Origin: a virus
DNA: 43,504 nt
Strand: one strand, 5' to 3'
Virus record (IMG/VR): IMGVR_UViG_3300046656_000093
Span: 1-43,504 of that record
The position numbers and the translations under genes were made by a program. Positions 17,261 through 24,223 of this stretch are shown here, one piece after another. How positions within the stretch are numbered: position 1 is the stretch's first letter; every line of letters starts with the position of its first letter. The notes below the pieces were generated by a model. It searched no databases. It saw only the letters and a list, made by a program, of their open reading frames with translations, and was not told where the DNA came from.

Positions 17261-17474
17261 GTCCAAGATCCTTTCGGTAACGTGCGAAGCCGTCAATACG
17301 GAGGTTGCCGCTGCGCCTAGAGACACCATGCAGGTAGTCGTATCCGCCGTTGGCTATGACCACCTCGCGCCACACCACTTCGGCATCGTGGCTGGCGATG
17401 ACCGCTAAGGCCGCGCACACGCCTTGCGCGAACTCCACTCGCTTACGGCTCTGTTCCAACATCTTCGCTGGCAT
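17250..17474 (-). CDS. Small early protein (74 aa), not recognised
   Basis: ATG 17474 has an optimal Shine-Dalgarno (ggag, eight bases upstream), so it was chosen over upstream in-frame starts. The protein is a mixed fold with an Ala-rich helix (GVCAALAVIASHDAEVVWRE) and a basic C-terminus. No motif is recognised. Confidence 0.5.
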   Translation of the reverse strand: MPAKMLEQSRKRVEFAQGVCAALAVIASHDAEVVWREVVIANGGYDYLHGVSRRSGNLRIDGFARYRKDLGHAR

Positions 17475-17509
17475 GATCTGCTCCTGCGGTCCCCCGGCCC
17501 CCGATCCCC

Positions 17510-17707
17510 CTACGTCACCGATTGTGATTCGATGCTCTTGAGTTTCGCCGCAACGATGCGACACGCGGCAGCTTCGGCCCGCAATTTACGAACGAGTTCG
17601 CTCATGCCGGGAATCTTCTCGGCCTGCCGCGCGATGCCGTCAGAACTGTCGGCGTCCACTTCCAAGTAATCCGCGAACTTCTGCCGCTCCGAGTCTGTCA
17701 ACAACAT
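17510..17707 (-). CDS. Small helical early protein (65 aa)
   Basis: ATG 17707 follows an agggggatc leader. The sequence is helical and charged (TDSERQKFADYLEVDADSSD; ELVRKLRAEAAACRIVAAKL). Similar short helical proteins occur in early operons of many phages. Function unknown. Confidence 0.5.
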   Translation of the reverse strand: MLLTDSERQKFADYLEVDADSSDGIARQAEKIPGMSELVRKLRAEAAACRIVAAKLKSIESQSVT

Positions 17708-17727
17708 GGCCGATCCCCCTACGTCAC

Positions 17728-18060
17728 TCACTTCACCCAGCCGCCGATTTTCAGCCACTTGATCACGTCGTCACAGGTGCCGCGGATGTAGCAGACATCT
17801 GAGTAGTGGCACTGTGAGGCGAAATCCGCTTGCGCTGTGCTGGCCCGCCCGCCGACGCGCTTCACTTCGATCCACAACGCCTGATAGTTCTCGCGCCGTG
17901 GCAGGAACGCGAACACGTCGGGGATACCTGGTGTCTGGCGCGTGCCTTGATGATCACCGGCCGGCCGACGTGTCCCAAGCACATACACCTTCGCGCCGAT
18001 GTTCTTCAACAGTTGCACGATAGCCGCTTGCTCCTGCTTCTCGCTCACTTTCAATTTCAT
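17728..18060 (-). CDS. VRR-NUC domain nuclease
   Basis: A 110-residue stand-alone VRR-NUC protein of the PD-(D/E)XK superfamily. An N-terminal helix with E (SEKQEQAAIVQLLKNIGAKV) is followed by GIPDVFAF (catalytic Asp), then LWIEVKRVGGRAS (E-x-K) and AQADFASQ. Single-domain phage VRR-NUC proteins are thought to act as Holliday-junction or flap nucleases. ATG 18060 is the sensible start. It follows the DNA methyltransferase gene. Confidence 0.8.
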   Translation of the reverse strand: MKLKVSEKQEQAAIVQLLKNIGAKVYVLGTRRPAGDHQGTRQTPGIPDVFAFLPRRENYQALWIEVKRVGGRASTAQADFASQCHYSDVCYIRGTCDDVIKWLKIGGWVK

Positions 18061-18109
18061 ATCGCCTGCTTCGAGAGGATCGCGGACACGTCCGCGGGAG
18101 TCCAGCGGG

Positions 18110-18640
18110 TCATACTTTTTGCTCCACGACGCAGACGGTATCGTTGTGCGCTCCGCCGTGGCACACGAGCATGATTTCGAGCTTGCTGTATCCGCGGTGC
18201 GATCCGAAACCGACCGAGTTCCAGCCGAATGACAACGCAACGCCACCGGGCTTCAGAAGGATGTCAAGGCTGTCGCGCACGCGCCGATACAGAGCGGCGT
18301 TCTGCGTTTCGGTGGTGCCAATGTCGAGCCCGACTGACTTGTAGACTTCGGTGATCTGCCGTGGACTGTAGGGCGGATCGAACAGCACGGCGTCTGCCAC
18401 CACGCCATCGGCCCGCCACTGTTCGCACGCGAGGCCAGCATCCACACCACCCAACGCCAGATCGTTACTGTGCGAGGCCCACATCGACGCGCCGCAGAAC
18501 GGATCGAGAATCACCGCACGGCCTTTGAGCCATTTCGCGAGCAAGTCGGAGATCGCGGGAATCTGAAACGTGTAGGGATTCGGCATCGCCCACACCCGAG
18601 ACATCTCGCACGAGCCACGCTCAAACAGCTCAACTTGCAT
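18110..18640 (-). CDS. DNA adenine methyltransferase, DPPY type
   Basis: A 176-residue protein with SAM motif I as ILDPFCGASMW near residue 43 and catalytic motif IV as FDPPYS near residue 87, diagnostic of N6-adenine (or N4-cytosine) DNA methyltransferases. It lacks an obvious target-recognition domain and has no adjacent restriction gene, so it is an orphan enzyme, plausibly for self-protection against host restriction. Confidence 0.8.
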   Translation of the reverse strand: MQVELFERGSCEMSRVWAMPNPYTFQIPAISDLLAKWLKGRAVILDPFCGASMWASHSNDLALGGVDAGLACEQWRADGVVADAVLFDPPYSPRQITEVYKSVGLDIGTTETQNAALYRRVRDSLDILLKPGGVALSFGWNSVGFGSHRGYSKLEIMLVCHGGAHNDTVCVVEQKV

Positions 18641-18862
18641 TTACGTCTGCCTCTCGGCCCGCTGATCCACAGGGGCGGCAAAGGAGATGATCGACGTGCC
18701 GGGAACGCGGTGCGTGTAGAAGCCTGACTCACCGCGGGACTCGTGCAGGAAGTGGATCTCGCCGCCATGTTTGCTCATGAACTTCGACGGCGACTTCAAA
18801 AACTCCTCACACTGCTCCTGCGAGCACTGATCGGGGACGAGGATGCGGATGGACAGACGCAT
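18641..18862 (-). CDS. Small early protein (73 aa)
   Basis: ATG 18862 overlaps the upstream TAA by one base. The sequence alternates strands and helices (RLSIRILVPDQ; QEQCEEFLKSPSKFM; TSIISFAAPV), a small alpha/beta fold. It abuts the DNA methyltransferase start. Function unknown. Confidence 0.5.
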   Translation of the reverse strand: MRLSIRILVPDQCSQEQCEEFLKSPSKFMSKHGGEIHFLHESRGESGFYTHRVPGTSIISFAAPVDQRAERQT

Positions 18863-19050
18863 TAGCGCACGCCTTTCTGACGCGCCATGATGATCTCGCG
18901 CCATTCATCGTCGCTGCGTTTCCAGCCTTTGACGGCCTGATCGTGCATAAGCTTCCAGAGTTCAACGCTTCGGCGTTCGTTGCGCCAGAGTTGGAAAAAT
19001 ACCGCGGCGATCCCAATCCCGATCCACAAGCCCCACAAAAACATGCTCAC
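18862..19050 (-). CDS. Small single-TM protein
   Basis: A 62-residue protein starting at GTG 19050 behind ggaaggagacg, the shared 18-bp leader. One N-terminal transmembrane segment (FLWGLWIGIGIAAVFFQLW) is followed by a basic, Trp-rich cytoplasmic tail. It could be a host-takeover or exclusion factor; no homology recognised. Confidence 0.5.
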   Translation of the reverse strand: MSMFLWGLWIGIGIAAVFFQLWRNERRSVELWKLMHDQAVKGWKRSDDEWREIIMARQKGVR

Positions 19051-19052
19051 GG

Positions 19053-19235
19053 TTACGTCTCCTTCCGCTGGTGCAGTAAGGCAATCGCGTCACGCACGGC
19101 TAACGCTTCGAGCGCATGATGTGCCGCGGTGATCTGATCGAACTCTGGCGCGTCTGTCGGCACGTCCGCTTCGCCTTCAAGTTGGCTGGCGACGTGTTCT
19201 AACTGCGACAACATCACGTCATGCGGCAAGTTCAC
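19053..19235 (-). CDS. Small helical early protein (60 aa)
   Basis: Starts at GTG 19235 behind the same ggaaggagacg leader as the next gene; its last codons (HQRKET) are written by the second copy of that repeat. Acidic helices (LSQLEHVASQLEGEA, TAAHHALEALAVRDAIALL). No function assigned. Confidence 0.5.
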   Translation of the reverse strand: MNLPHDVMLSQLEHVASQLEGEADVPTDAPEFDQITAAHHALEALAVRDAIALLHQRKET

Positions 19236-19255
19236 GGCGTCTCCTTCCGCTGGTG
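19056..19255 (-). repeat. 18-bp Shine-Dalgarno repeat, two copies
   Basis: The 18-bp sequence cgtctccttccgctggtg occurs at 19056-19073 and 19238-19255. Read leftward it ends in ggaaggagacg and lies just upstream of GTG starts 19050 and 19235, so it carries their ribosome binding site. Confidence 0.85.
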
Positions 19256-19266
19256 GAGGGTGCAGC

Positions 19267-19644
19267 TCACTCGGCTAACTTAATCAGCGCCGGATCAAGG
19301 CCCGCCGCTTCGGTGAACTCCCACAGCAATTCACCGAACGAATCGCCCGCGTCGCACATGCGCCAATACTCGCGCGCAAACGTGTCGGCTTCCTTCGGAT
19401 CAACATCGCGCAGTATCCGCAGACAGGCCATGAATCCAACGGCCGAGATAATCGCATGCGTCCGATCCGCGTAGAGCGCAGACTTGAAATACTCACCGTC
19501 GCGCGACTGAGCGCCTAGCTCGACTTGATTCCTGAGCCATGTGCGCTGTGTGTCCACGCCGACGCAGCGCAGAACGATGTCCACAGTGACGCCCGCTTCG
19601 TCCGTCGGCCACTTCAATAACTCTGATAGTTTTTGCTCACTCAC
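19267..19644 (-). CDS. Early protein (125 aa), not recognised
   Basis: GTG 19644 was chosen for its ggagcagg Shine-Dalgarno. The protein is helical with a central Ala/Ile segment (THAIISAVGFMACLRIL) and an acidic C-terminal half (DPKEADTFAREYWRMCDAGD). Its regulation probably follows the operon. No family recognised. Confidence 0.5.
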   Translation of the reverse strand: MSEQKLSELLKWPTDEAGVTVDIVLRCVGVDTQRTWLRNQVELGAQSRDGEYFKSALYADRTHAIISAVGFMACLRILRDVDPKEADTFAREYWRMCDAGDSFGELLWEFTEAAGLDPALIKLAE

Positions 19645-19680
19645 TGTCCTGCTCCTTCTGCGGCGTCCAGAGAGGCCCAC

Positions 19681-20331
19681 TCACGCGGCTCCGTCTTTGC
19701 GTTGCGTGCTGGCCTGAAAACGTCGCTGGATGTCGCCAATCAATCGGCCTGCTTCCTTCGGACTGGGCTCGCCGCAGTCTCCGAGCTGCTTCCGTGGCGC
19801 CGGCAGTCCTTCGACGTGAGGGATCAAGCAGGCCCCACCGCCTATGCGGTGATGCTGGCCGGCGAGCACAGGCGAGTAGCTGAATTGTCGGCCGACCAAC
19901 ACCGGAAAAATCGCCATAAACTGCTGGCGACGTTGCGACCAGCCCGGCGAGTCATAAGCGAACGAGCACGCGATTGGCCACGAGCCGAAGACCTGCCGCA
20001 CACATTCACCGATACATGGATCGGCAAACTGCACCGACCCGTACGCGCCTACGGAACCGACCGCACGCTCGAACGTGGCCCATGCCAGTGCCGCCTGCTG
20101 TTCCGGGTTGGCCTCTGGCTCGAGCAGTCCCAGTAGATCGCTCAGTGCCGGAAACCATTTCGACCGGTGCATCCATGCGATCGACGCGGCCCGAAAAGCG
20201 TCAGGCGTGAACGGCGTCAGGCCATCCAGGTAGACGCTCAACTGCACGTCATTCAACTCGTGGGCTCTGCCGTCTCGGGCGTAGTAGTTCCGCAGTACGT
20301 CCAGCCCGGCGTTGATGTCTTGGGCCGTCAC
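19681..20331 (-). CDS. Probable replication accessory protein (helicase-loader position)
   Basis: A 216-residue protein coupled by ATGA to the replication initiator upstream. The N-terminal helical part (LDVLRNYYARDGRAHELND; LDGLTPFTPDAFRAAS) resembles DUF6475-like and lambda P-like phage proteins that scan for a replicative helicase. The partner gene order (O-like then P-like) fits. No Walker ATPase motif is visible, so a loader acting by protein contact on host DnaB is suggested. Confidence 0.5.
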   Translation of the reverse strand: MTAQDINAGLDVLRNYYARDGRAHELNDVQLSVYLDGLTPFTPDAFRAASIAWMHRSKWFPALSDLLGLLEPEANPEQQAALAWATFERAVGSVGAYGSVQFADPCIGECVRQVFGSWPIACSFAYDSPGWSQRRQQFMAIFPVLVGRQFSYSPVLAGQHHRIGGGACLIPHVEGLPAPRKQLGDCGEPSPKEAGRLIGDIQRRFQASTQRKDGAA

Positions 20332-21143
20332 AGCATTTTCCCTTTCCCGGAGAGCACGCGCTCGAGCTGATCGTCCGAAGCCTCAGTAGTCAAGGGGTGA
20401 AACGGTTCGTCTTCCCAGCGCCGGCCGTTCAGCCACGATGTCGGGTACGGGATAAATTTCCCGCCCTCTTTCAGCCAGTCGCGTTGGCGTGACTGCCACT
20501 CGAGCGCCGACATAATCCGACCGACGAGGGAGCCGTCCGGCGCGATCGCATTCCATGCCCGGAGGGTGTCTGGCTTTTTGACTTTCCGTGGGTAGGCTTT
20601 CCAAAACGCCGCGAAGAGTGGCGTCGTCTCGGCCACACGGGTGTTCTTTACCCGTGTACGTTTTTGATCTTTGGAGATCGAAGACTGAAGATCGAAGACT
20701 GAAGAGCCATCGTTGGGCACAGGTTGGGCATGGCCGTTGCTATTGCTCGGGCTATGGCCACCCCATCGCGCATTAGCCCCAGCCTTGCCGTGGTCTGACG
20801 CGCGACGGGTGAACGTCTCGAGGTCGCGCCGTTGTTGCTCAAGTCGCTCATTGATCCACCCGGTTTCGGTGAGTTTCCATTTCGGGCTGAGCGTGCTCCA
20901 GACTCTCCGGAATTCACGGACACTGCCGACGATTAGCCTCGCGAGTTTGTATTCCTCTCGAGGTAGTGCGCCATTGCCCCATGAGTGGGCCAACAGCCGA
21001 ATGTACGCGCCAACTTCGGCGTTCGACATCGTGGCGGTGCCGTCGAGGAAGTCTTTCGCGTAGAACTGAAACGCGGGGGCTTTACCTCTGGATTTCGCCC
21101 GATTGCCGTTTGGCTGGATTGTGGGATGATCTAAGATTGTCAT
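20328..21143 (-). CDS. DUF1376 phage replication initiator (O-like)
   Basis: A 271-residue protein. Residues of about 23-75 match DUF1376 (FQFYAKDFLDGTATMSNAEV; AYIRLLAHSW; LARLIVGSV), a winged-helix domain of phage replication proteins. A variable Ser-rich linker follows, then a C-terminal module (LFAAFWKAYPRKVKKPDT; FIPYPTSWLNGRRWEDE) common in phage replisome organisers. The origin is often inside or beside such genes; the A/T-richer linker near 20640-20710 with repeated agatcgaagactgaag is a candidate. Confidence 0.75.
   Translation of the reverse strand: MTILDHPTIQPNGNRAKSRGKAPAFQFYAKDFLDGTATMSNAEVGAYIRLLAHSWGNGALPREEYKLARLIVGSVREFRRVWSTLSPKWKLTETGWINERLEQQRRDLETFTRRASDHGKAGANARWGGHSPSNSNGHAQPVPNDGSSVFDLQSSISKDQKRTRVKNTRVAETTPLFAAFWKAYPRKVKKPDTLRAWNAIAPDGSLVGRIMSALEWQSRQRDWLKEGGKFIPYPTSWLNGRRWEDEPFHPLTTEASDDQLERVLSGKGKML
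20675..20705. repeat. Tandem gaagactgaa(g) repeats inside the initiator gene
   Basis: Tandem copies of agatcgaagactga occur around 20675-20705 in the linker of the initiator gene. Iterons in the initiator linker define the lambda-type origin, so this is a candidate ori, but only two to three partial copies are present. Confidence 0.4.
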
Positions 21144-21171
21144 TGCGTGACTGCTCCTAACAGTCCGCTAT

Positions 21172-21221
21172 GGCCGGGGGTTGTGTGAGTGTTCAAGCAC
21201 TCGCCGGCCCCCTCTTTTTTA
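21172..21221 (+). terminator. T-tailed hairpin facing rightward in the leftward operon
   Basis: GGCCGG (21172-21177) pairs with CCGGCC (21104 equivalent: 21204-21209) and an inner stem GAGTG/CACTC (21187-21191 / 21198-21202) closes a TTCAAG loop; ccctcttttttag follows. The U-run is on the + strand, so it would stop transcription antisense to the operon. No + strand gene precedes it. On the - strand it forms a leader hairpin upstream of the initiator gene. Confidence 0.6.
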
Positions 21222-21246
21222 GCACAAAACGGCCAATATTTCACGC

Positions 21247-21528
21247 TCATTCACCCGATTTTCGTACGAGCCAGTATTCGTAAATGCCGCCCTCTATGTG
21301 CCGCTTGCCGAACTGATAGCCCTTCTTTCTGAGGTCGTGCATGCGCCCGCCGATCGCGCGCATCCCACCAATGGCCTTATCGCAAAGTTCGACGTTCGTC
21401 GCCGGCCCTTGCTCGAGCCTGGCTAAGACGCGATCCGCGGCGGCGTGCCGGCGCTTCAGTTCCACCGCGACAGGCGACGGCATCTCCACGACGTCAGGGA
21501 CGGGATCGAACAAGCAGCCAGGCTTCAT
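21247..21528 (-). CDS. Small winged-helix/HTH protein
   Basis: A 93-residue protein; ATG 21528 overlaps the preceding gene's stop (ATGA). The core DRVLARLEQGPATNVELCDK followed by IGGMRAIGGRMHDLRKKGYQ is a winged-helix pattern seen in short phage proteins, with a wing at YQFGKRHIEGGIYEYWLV. DNA binding is likely; a role near replication is suggested by its neighbours. Confidence 0.6.
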   Translation of the reverse strand: MKPGCLFDPVPDVVEMPSPVAVELKRRHAAADRVLARLEQGPATNVELCDKAIGGMRAIGGRMHDLRKKGYQFGKRHIEGGIYEYWLVRKSGE

Positions 21529-21743
21529 GACTGCACCGGCTCGACTTTCTTCGTGCGGTAGCGCGTCTCGCCAATGATTCGCTCGACGATTACCAACTTG
21601 CCGCACTTCTCGCACTCGGTTTCGCATTGGTCGTTCTCGTCGAAGGTCAACTCCCACGGTTCGCGCGTCACCCACGTCGAGCATCACCGGCAAGCAGGCG
21701 CGTAATCGTCTGAGCGAGTCCATTCGCGTTCTTCAGTGCTCAT
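21525..21743 (-). pseudogene. Zinc-ribbon gene broken by an in-frame TGA
   Basis: ATG 21743 overlaps the upstream stop as ATGA, and the frame ends at 21525 in another ATGA overlap with the next start. The 72 codons in between are open except for one TGA at 21684-21686 (after YAPACR). The downstream part keeps a Cys-rich motif (CETECEKCGK), and Cys residues flank the stop. Coupling at both ends shows it is one gene interrupted by a nonsense change or a sequencing error. A 48-residue product could still start at GTG 21671. Confidence 0.65.
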
Positions 21744-21952
21744 GGGCGTCCCCGCCGGGGTGAGCGCGACACCTCAGTAAAGTGAACTTGGCACCATGCA
21801 CCCTTGCCGTGCCGTTCAAATTTAGGCTTGTAGCGATAGATGAACGTGTCAGAGCGGAAGCCCGATACGGCGTCCTTCCACGCCCAGCCGTGCCAGTCGC
21901 GTCCGCGCTGGAGACGCCGCCGTTGAGCCTGTGTCGTGGTGGAGGTGGGCAT
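21740..21952 (-). CDS. Small basic early protein (70 aa)
   Basis: ATG 21952 was chosen since it lies just before the upstream TAA (21960-21962). The protein is strongly basic with an Arg-rich start (AQRRRLQRGRDWHGWAWK) and an aromatic middle (GFRSDTFIYRYKPKF). It could bind nucleic acid. No family recognised. Confidence 0.5.
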   Translation of the reverse strand: MPTSTTTQAQRRRLQRGRDWHGWAWKDAVSGFRSDTFIYRYKPKFERHGKGAWCQVHFTEVSRSPRRGRP

Positions 21953-21959
21953 GGCCGGG

Positions 21960-22292
21960 TTACTTCGCCGCCTGTTTCGCGAAATGCGCCGCCGCACGCT
22001 TCAGGCCGTTGACGACTTGCTGCTTCGTACGCTCTGGCCGGTTATTCCAGTCCGCTAACCTGAACGCAGCGCCGGGACCATTCGAGATGTTGAGCACCTG
22101 CGCGATGTCCGCGCCCAATCGGAAGACGGCCTCACGGTCGTGGCTGTAGTCGGCGTGCCCGTGCATCGCGAAATTGAGCGCGCCGAACGCGCACACGTCG
22201 CCGTGCTCGTTTGACAGCTGATACTGAGTCCAGCCGCGTCGCACGCGATCCGCGGCCAACCGGCACACCGTCGCTTTCTGTTTCGCGGTCAT
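21960..22292 (-). CDS. DUF6197-like protein
   Basis: A 110-residue protein with the features of DUF6197: a helix then WTQYQL, the CAFGALNFAM segment (pattern C-x-x-GA), and the ADWNNRPERT segment followed by VVNGLKRA near the C-terminus. This domain is common in phages and actinobacterial genomes, with unknown function. A related gene lies at 22606-22917. Confidence 0.55.
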   Translation of the reverse strand: MTAKQKATVCRLAADRVRRGWTQYQLSNEHGDVCAFGALNFAMHGHADYSHDREAVFRLGADIAQVLNISNGPGAAFRLADWNNRPERTKQQVVNGLKRAAAHFAKQAAK

Positions 22293-22604
22293 TTACGTCG
22301 CCTCCTGCGCGGCACGGGCCGAGGCATCAGGTGCGTCCACGAAGGAAATGTCTACGCCGAGCTGCTTCGCGATCTGCTTCAGCGTCGCGCGCTTCTCATC
22401 CAGCTCGCAGTCAGGTTCCTGATTCTTCGCGTCGTATTCGCGCGCACGCTCCAGCAGCTTGCGGAACTCCGCGATTTCCTCCGCCGTGATTGGCGACGGC
22501 CACGTCTGGCCGATGATGATCGTGTTGGGCAACGTCTGGAAGTAGTCGCGCACGGGCTCCCATTTTTCGCGGTAGTGATCCATCACCATTGAAGTCACGC
22601 ACAT
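22293..22604 (-). CDS. Early protein (103 aa) of the MCVTSMV type
   Basis: ATG 22604 has a strong leader (ggagaactgat). The N-terminus MCVTSMVMDHYREKWEPV is a recognisable start of small phage proteins of unknown role. A Pro-rich turn (WPSPITAEEIAEF) and charged helices follow. It sits directly against the DUF6197-like gene. Function unknown. Confidence 0.55.
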   Translation of the reverse strand: MCVTSMVMDHYREKWEPVRDYFQTLPNTIIIGQTWPSPITAEEIAEFRKLLERAREYDAKNQEPDCELDEKRATLKQIAKQLGVDISFVDAPDASARAAQEAT

Positions 22605-22605
22605 A

Positions 22606-22917
22606 TCAGTTCTCCGTTTCTGGCTGGGAGGGCGGGGCCGCACGCTCGGCCGCGATGGCTTTGTCAAACGCGGCGAGGACTTCGGCGTGAGAATGCGTGT
22701 CATTGAATCGCACCAACCCATTGACGCCGGTGCATCGCGCGGCACGCTTCACCGCTTGATAAGCGTCCGCGGTCTGAGGTAGCGCATATCCTCCGGTCCG
22801 ATTGATCGCAAGTCCTGCACACGTTCGTCCCTGTAGTAACGCCTCATCGCCCTGTGCCCACTTCTCGGGCGTGTCGATCAACTGGCGCGCGGCGATCAGA
22901 ATGTCCAAGGTCGTCAT
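22606..22917 (-). CDS. DUF6197-like protein, second copy
   Basis: A 103-residue protein with a helical start (DILIAARQLIDTPEKWAQG), a C-x-G-x-A site (TCAGLAI) and FNDTHSHAEVLAAFDKAI, the DUF6197 C-terminal motif. It is a diverged relative of 21960-22292. It is coupled by overlap to 22914-23216. Function unknown. Confidence 0.6.
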   Translation of the reverse strand: MTTLDILIAARQLIDTPEKWAQGDEALLQGRTCAGLAINRTGGYALPQTADAYQAVKRAARCTGVNGLVRFNDTHSHAEVLAAFDKAIAAERAAPPSQPETEN

Positions 22918-23216
22918 CGCGCCTCCGGCGTCTGCGCCCGCTCGGTTAAGCCGCAGGCGTCCAGTAACTCAGCGCGCAATTCGACCTCCGCTGATGTGTG
23001 GAAACTGTCGGCCGCGGCCACAATGGCGCTGCGGTCCACGTCAGATAATCCAAGCGCCTTAGCGGACTCGTGGTAATACCAAGTGCAGCGTTGGACGCCC
23101 TCAACGGCCGTGATCGGGCATTCGCATTCACGATTCCGCCGAATACAGCCATAAATGTTCACTTCCCAATCGCGCGGTGTCTCACGAAGTTTTTCGAGGA
23201 AGCGGTCCACGGTCAC
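22914..23216 (-). CDS. Early protein (100 aa), Cys-rich N-terminus
   Basis: Starts at GTG 23216 in a GTGA overlap. The N-terminal half reads FLEKLRETPRDWEVN, then CIRRNRECECPITAV, a pattern seen in small phage proteins. The C-terminal half is helical (RSAIVAAADSFHTSAEVELR). Function unknown. Its start lies in the 34-bp repeat also found at 23637-23670. Confidence 0.55.
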   Translation of the reverse strand: MTVDRFLEKLRETPRDWEVNIYGCIRRNRECECPITAVEGVQRCTWYYHESAKALGLSDVDRSAIVAAADSFHTSAEVELRAELLDACGLTERAQTPEAR

Positions 23217-23237
23217 GGCTGATCCCCCTTGGCTAAC
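23204..23237. repeat. 34-bp direct repeat, copy A (copy B 23637-23670)
   Basis: ggtccacggtcacggctgat and the following bases to 23237 recur at 23637-23670 with one mismatch (t at the 26th base, g in copy B). Copy A spans the end of one gene (LAKGDQP stop) and the GTG start of the next (TVD). Copy B holds the end of the HNH gene (LATGDQP stop) and the same start codons, but these run into a stop after 13 codons. Confidence 0.9.
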
Positions 23238-23611
23238 GAAAACTCAGGCACATAGCCGTGTTCATCGAAGAACGCTAAAAGTCGCTGGTAGAACAGTTCG
23301 CGATCTGGCGCGGCATCCGGTATTTCAGCCAGCACGGCATCAATGCGCGCGTAGATTTCTTCGCTGATCACATTCGGCACGATCACGAATCGACTGGCGT
23401 GTTCTGTCATCGGTGGTCCGTCCGCTCGGAGTTCCTCGTGAGCCATCTTCACGTTCCGGACACGCGCACGCACGAGATCGGCATTCTGACTGCCAAGCAC
23501 CACAGTGGAAAACCCGCCGTCATGCCAACCGATCATCACGCATGGACCACCGACTGATGCGTCGCCGGCCAGCAGTGTTTTGATAAGCGCCAGTTCTTCT
23601 TCTAACGTCAT
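23213..23611 (-). CDS. Early protein (132 aa), not recognised
   Basis: Starts at ATG 23611 behind ggagcagg. An alpha/beta sequence (CVMIGWHDGGFSTVVLGSQN) is followed by helices (EEIYARIDAVLAEI) and a tail ending LAKGDQP, matching the tail of the HNH protein. Likely a small accessory protein. Function unknown. Confidence 0.5.
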   Translation of the reverse strand: MTLEEELALIKTLLAGDASVGGPCVMIGWHDGGFSTVVLGSQNADLVRARVRNVKMAHEELRADGPPMTEHASRFVIVPNVISEEIYARIDAVLAEIPDAAPDRELFYQRLLAFFDEHGYVPEFSLAKGDQP

Positions 23612-23645
23612 GTCCTGCTCCGCGTCGAGCGCGAGGGGTCCACGG

Positions 23646-24074
23646 TCACGGCTGATCCCCCGTGGCTAACTTCAGAACAACATTGGGCGGCAGGCTGACG
23701 TACCGTTTCGTGCCGGTATCGATACGCAGTGCCCCATCCGCATTGCCGGCGATCTTCAGCGTCCGCTTGATGTAGGTCAGCTCGTGGCAACCCACACACA
23801 ACAGGCAGATATTGCCGGTGGTCTCTTTCTTCACCCCGCCGCGGCCCGTGACGTGGTGGTGCTCACGGTGGAGTTTCCGGCTCTTGTCTGGCCCCACTTG
23901 TCTGAAGCAGGCGCGGCACCGATCCCGATCGCGCACGTTCACCTTCGCGTACGCCTTCGCCCGCGCCTTGAGCACGTTCCGATCTTCGGCGTCACGTTCA
24001 TCGGCCCGTGTCCGGAACTCAGGCGAAAACTTCTGCATGGCGCCGGCTAAGGTGGAGTGCAGACGTTCCGCCAT
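23646..24074 (-). CDS. HNH endonuclease
   Basis: A 142-residue protein; ATG 24074 overlaps the upstream stop (ATGA). A helical basic N-terminus precedes the nuclease: RCRACFRQV, then LHREHHHVTGRGG and ICLLCVGCHE, which is the HNH beta-beta-alpha-metal core with a Cys4 zinc site. Free-standing phage HNH enzymes serve in packaging or recombination, or home. It is far from the terminase, so a role in recombination with Bet is possible. Confidence 0.75.
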   Translation of the reverse strand: MAERLHSTLAGAMQKFSPEFRTRADERDAEDRNVLKARAKAYAKVNVRDRDRCRACFRQVGPDKSRKLHREHHHVTGRGGVKKETTGNICLLCVGCHELTYIKRTLKIAGNADGALRIDTGTKRYVSLPPNVVLKLATGDQP

Positions 24075-24223
24075 CACTGCAACCACTTCGCAAACTCACG
24101 CTTCTGCGTGTTATCCCGTAAGCACTTCAGGCAGTGCGAGGGCACACGTCCATTCGGCCGCTTCTTCGGAAACAGATACAGCGGCTTCGCGGCCTTACAC
24201 TTGCTGCAGGTCTTCAGCGTCAT
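24074..24223 (-). CDS. Zinc-ribbon microprotein (49 aa)
   Basis: ATG 24223 and the stop at 24074 are each in ATGA overlaps with Bet and HNH. Two CxxC pairs (CSKCKA, CLKC) enclose a basic FPKKRPNGR loop. This is the common phage zinc-ribbon fold that often precedes HNH genes. Confidence 0.65.
   Translation of the reverse strand: MTLKTCSKCKAAKPLYLFPKKRPNGRVPSHCLKCLRDNTQKREFAKWLQ

Noticed and set aside
21684-21686. Genome-wide TGA recoding
   Set aside because: Many well-coupled genes stop at TGA, so TGA is a normal stop here; the in-frame case is local.
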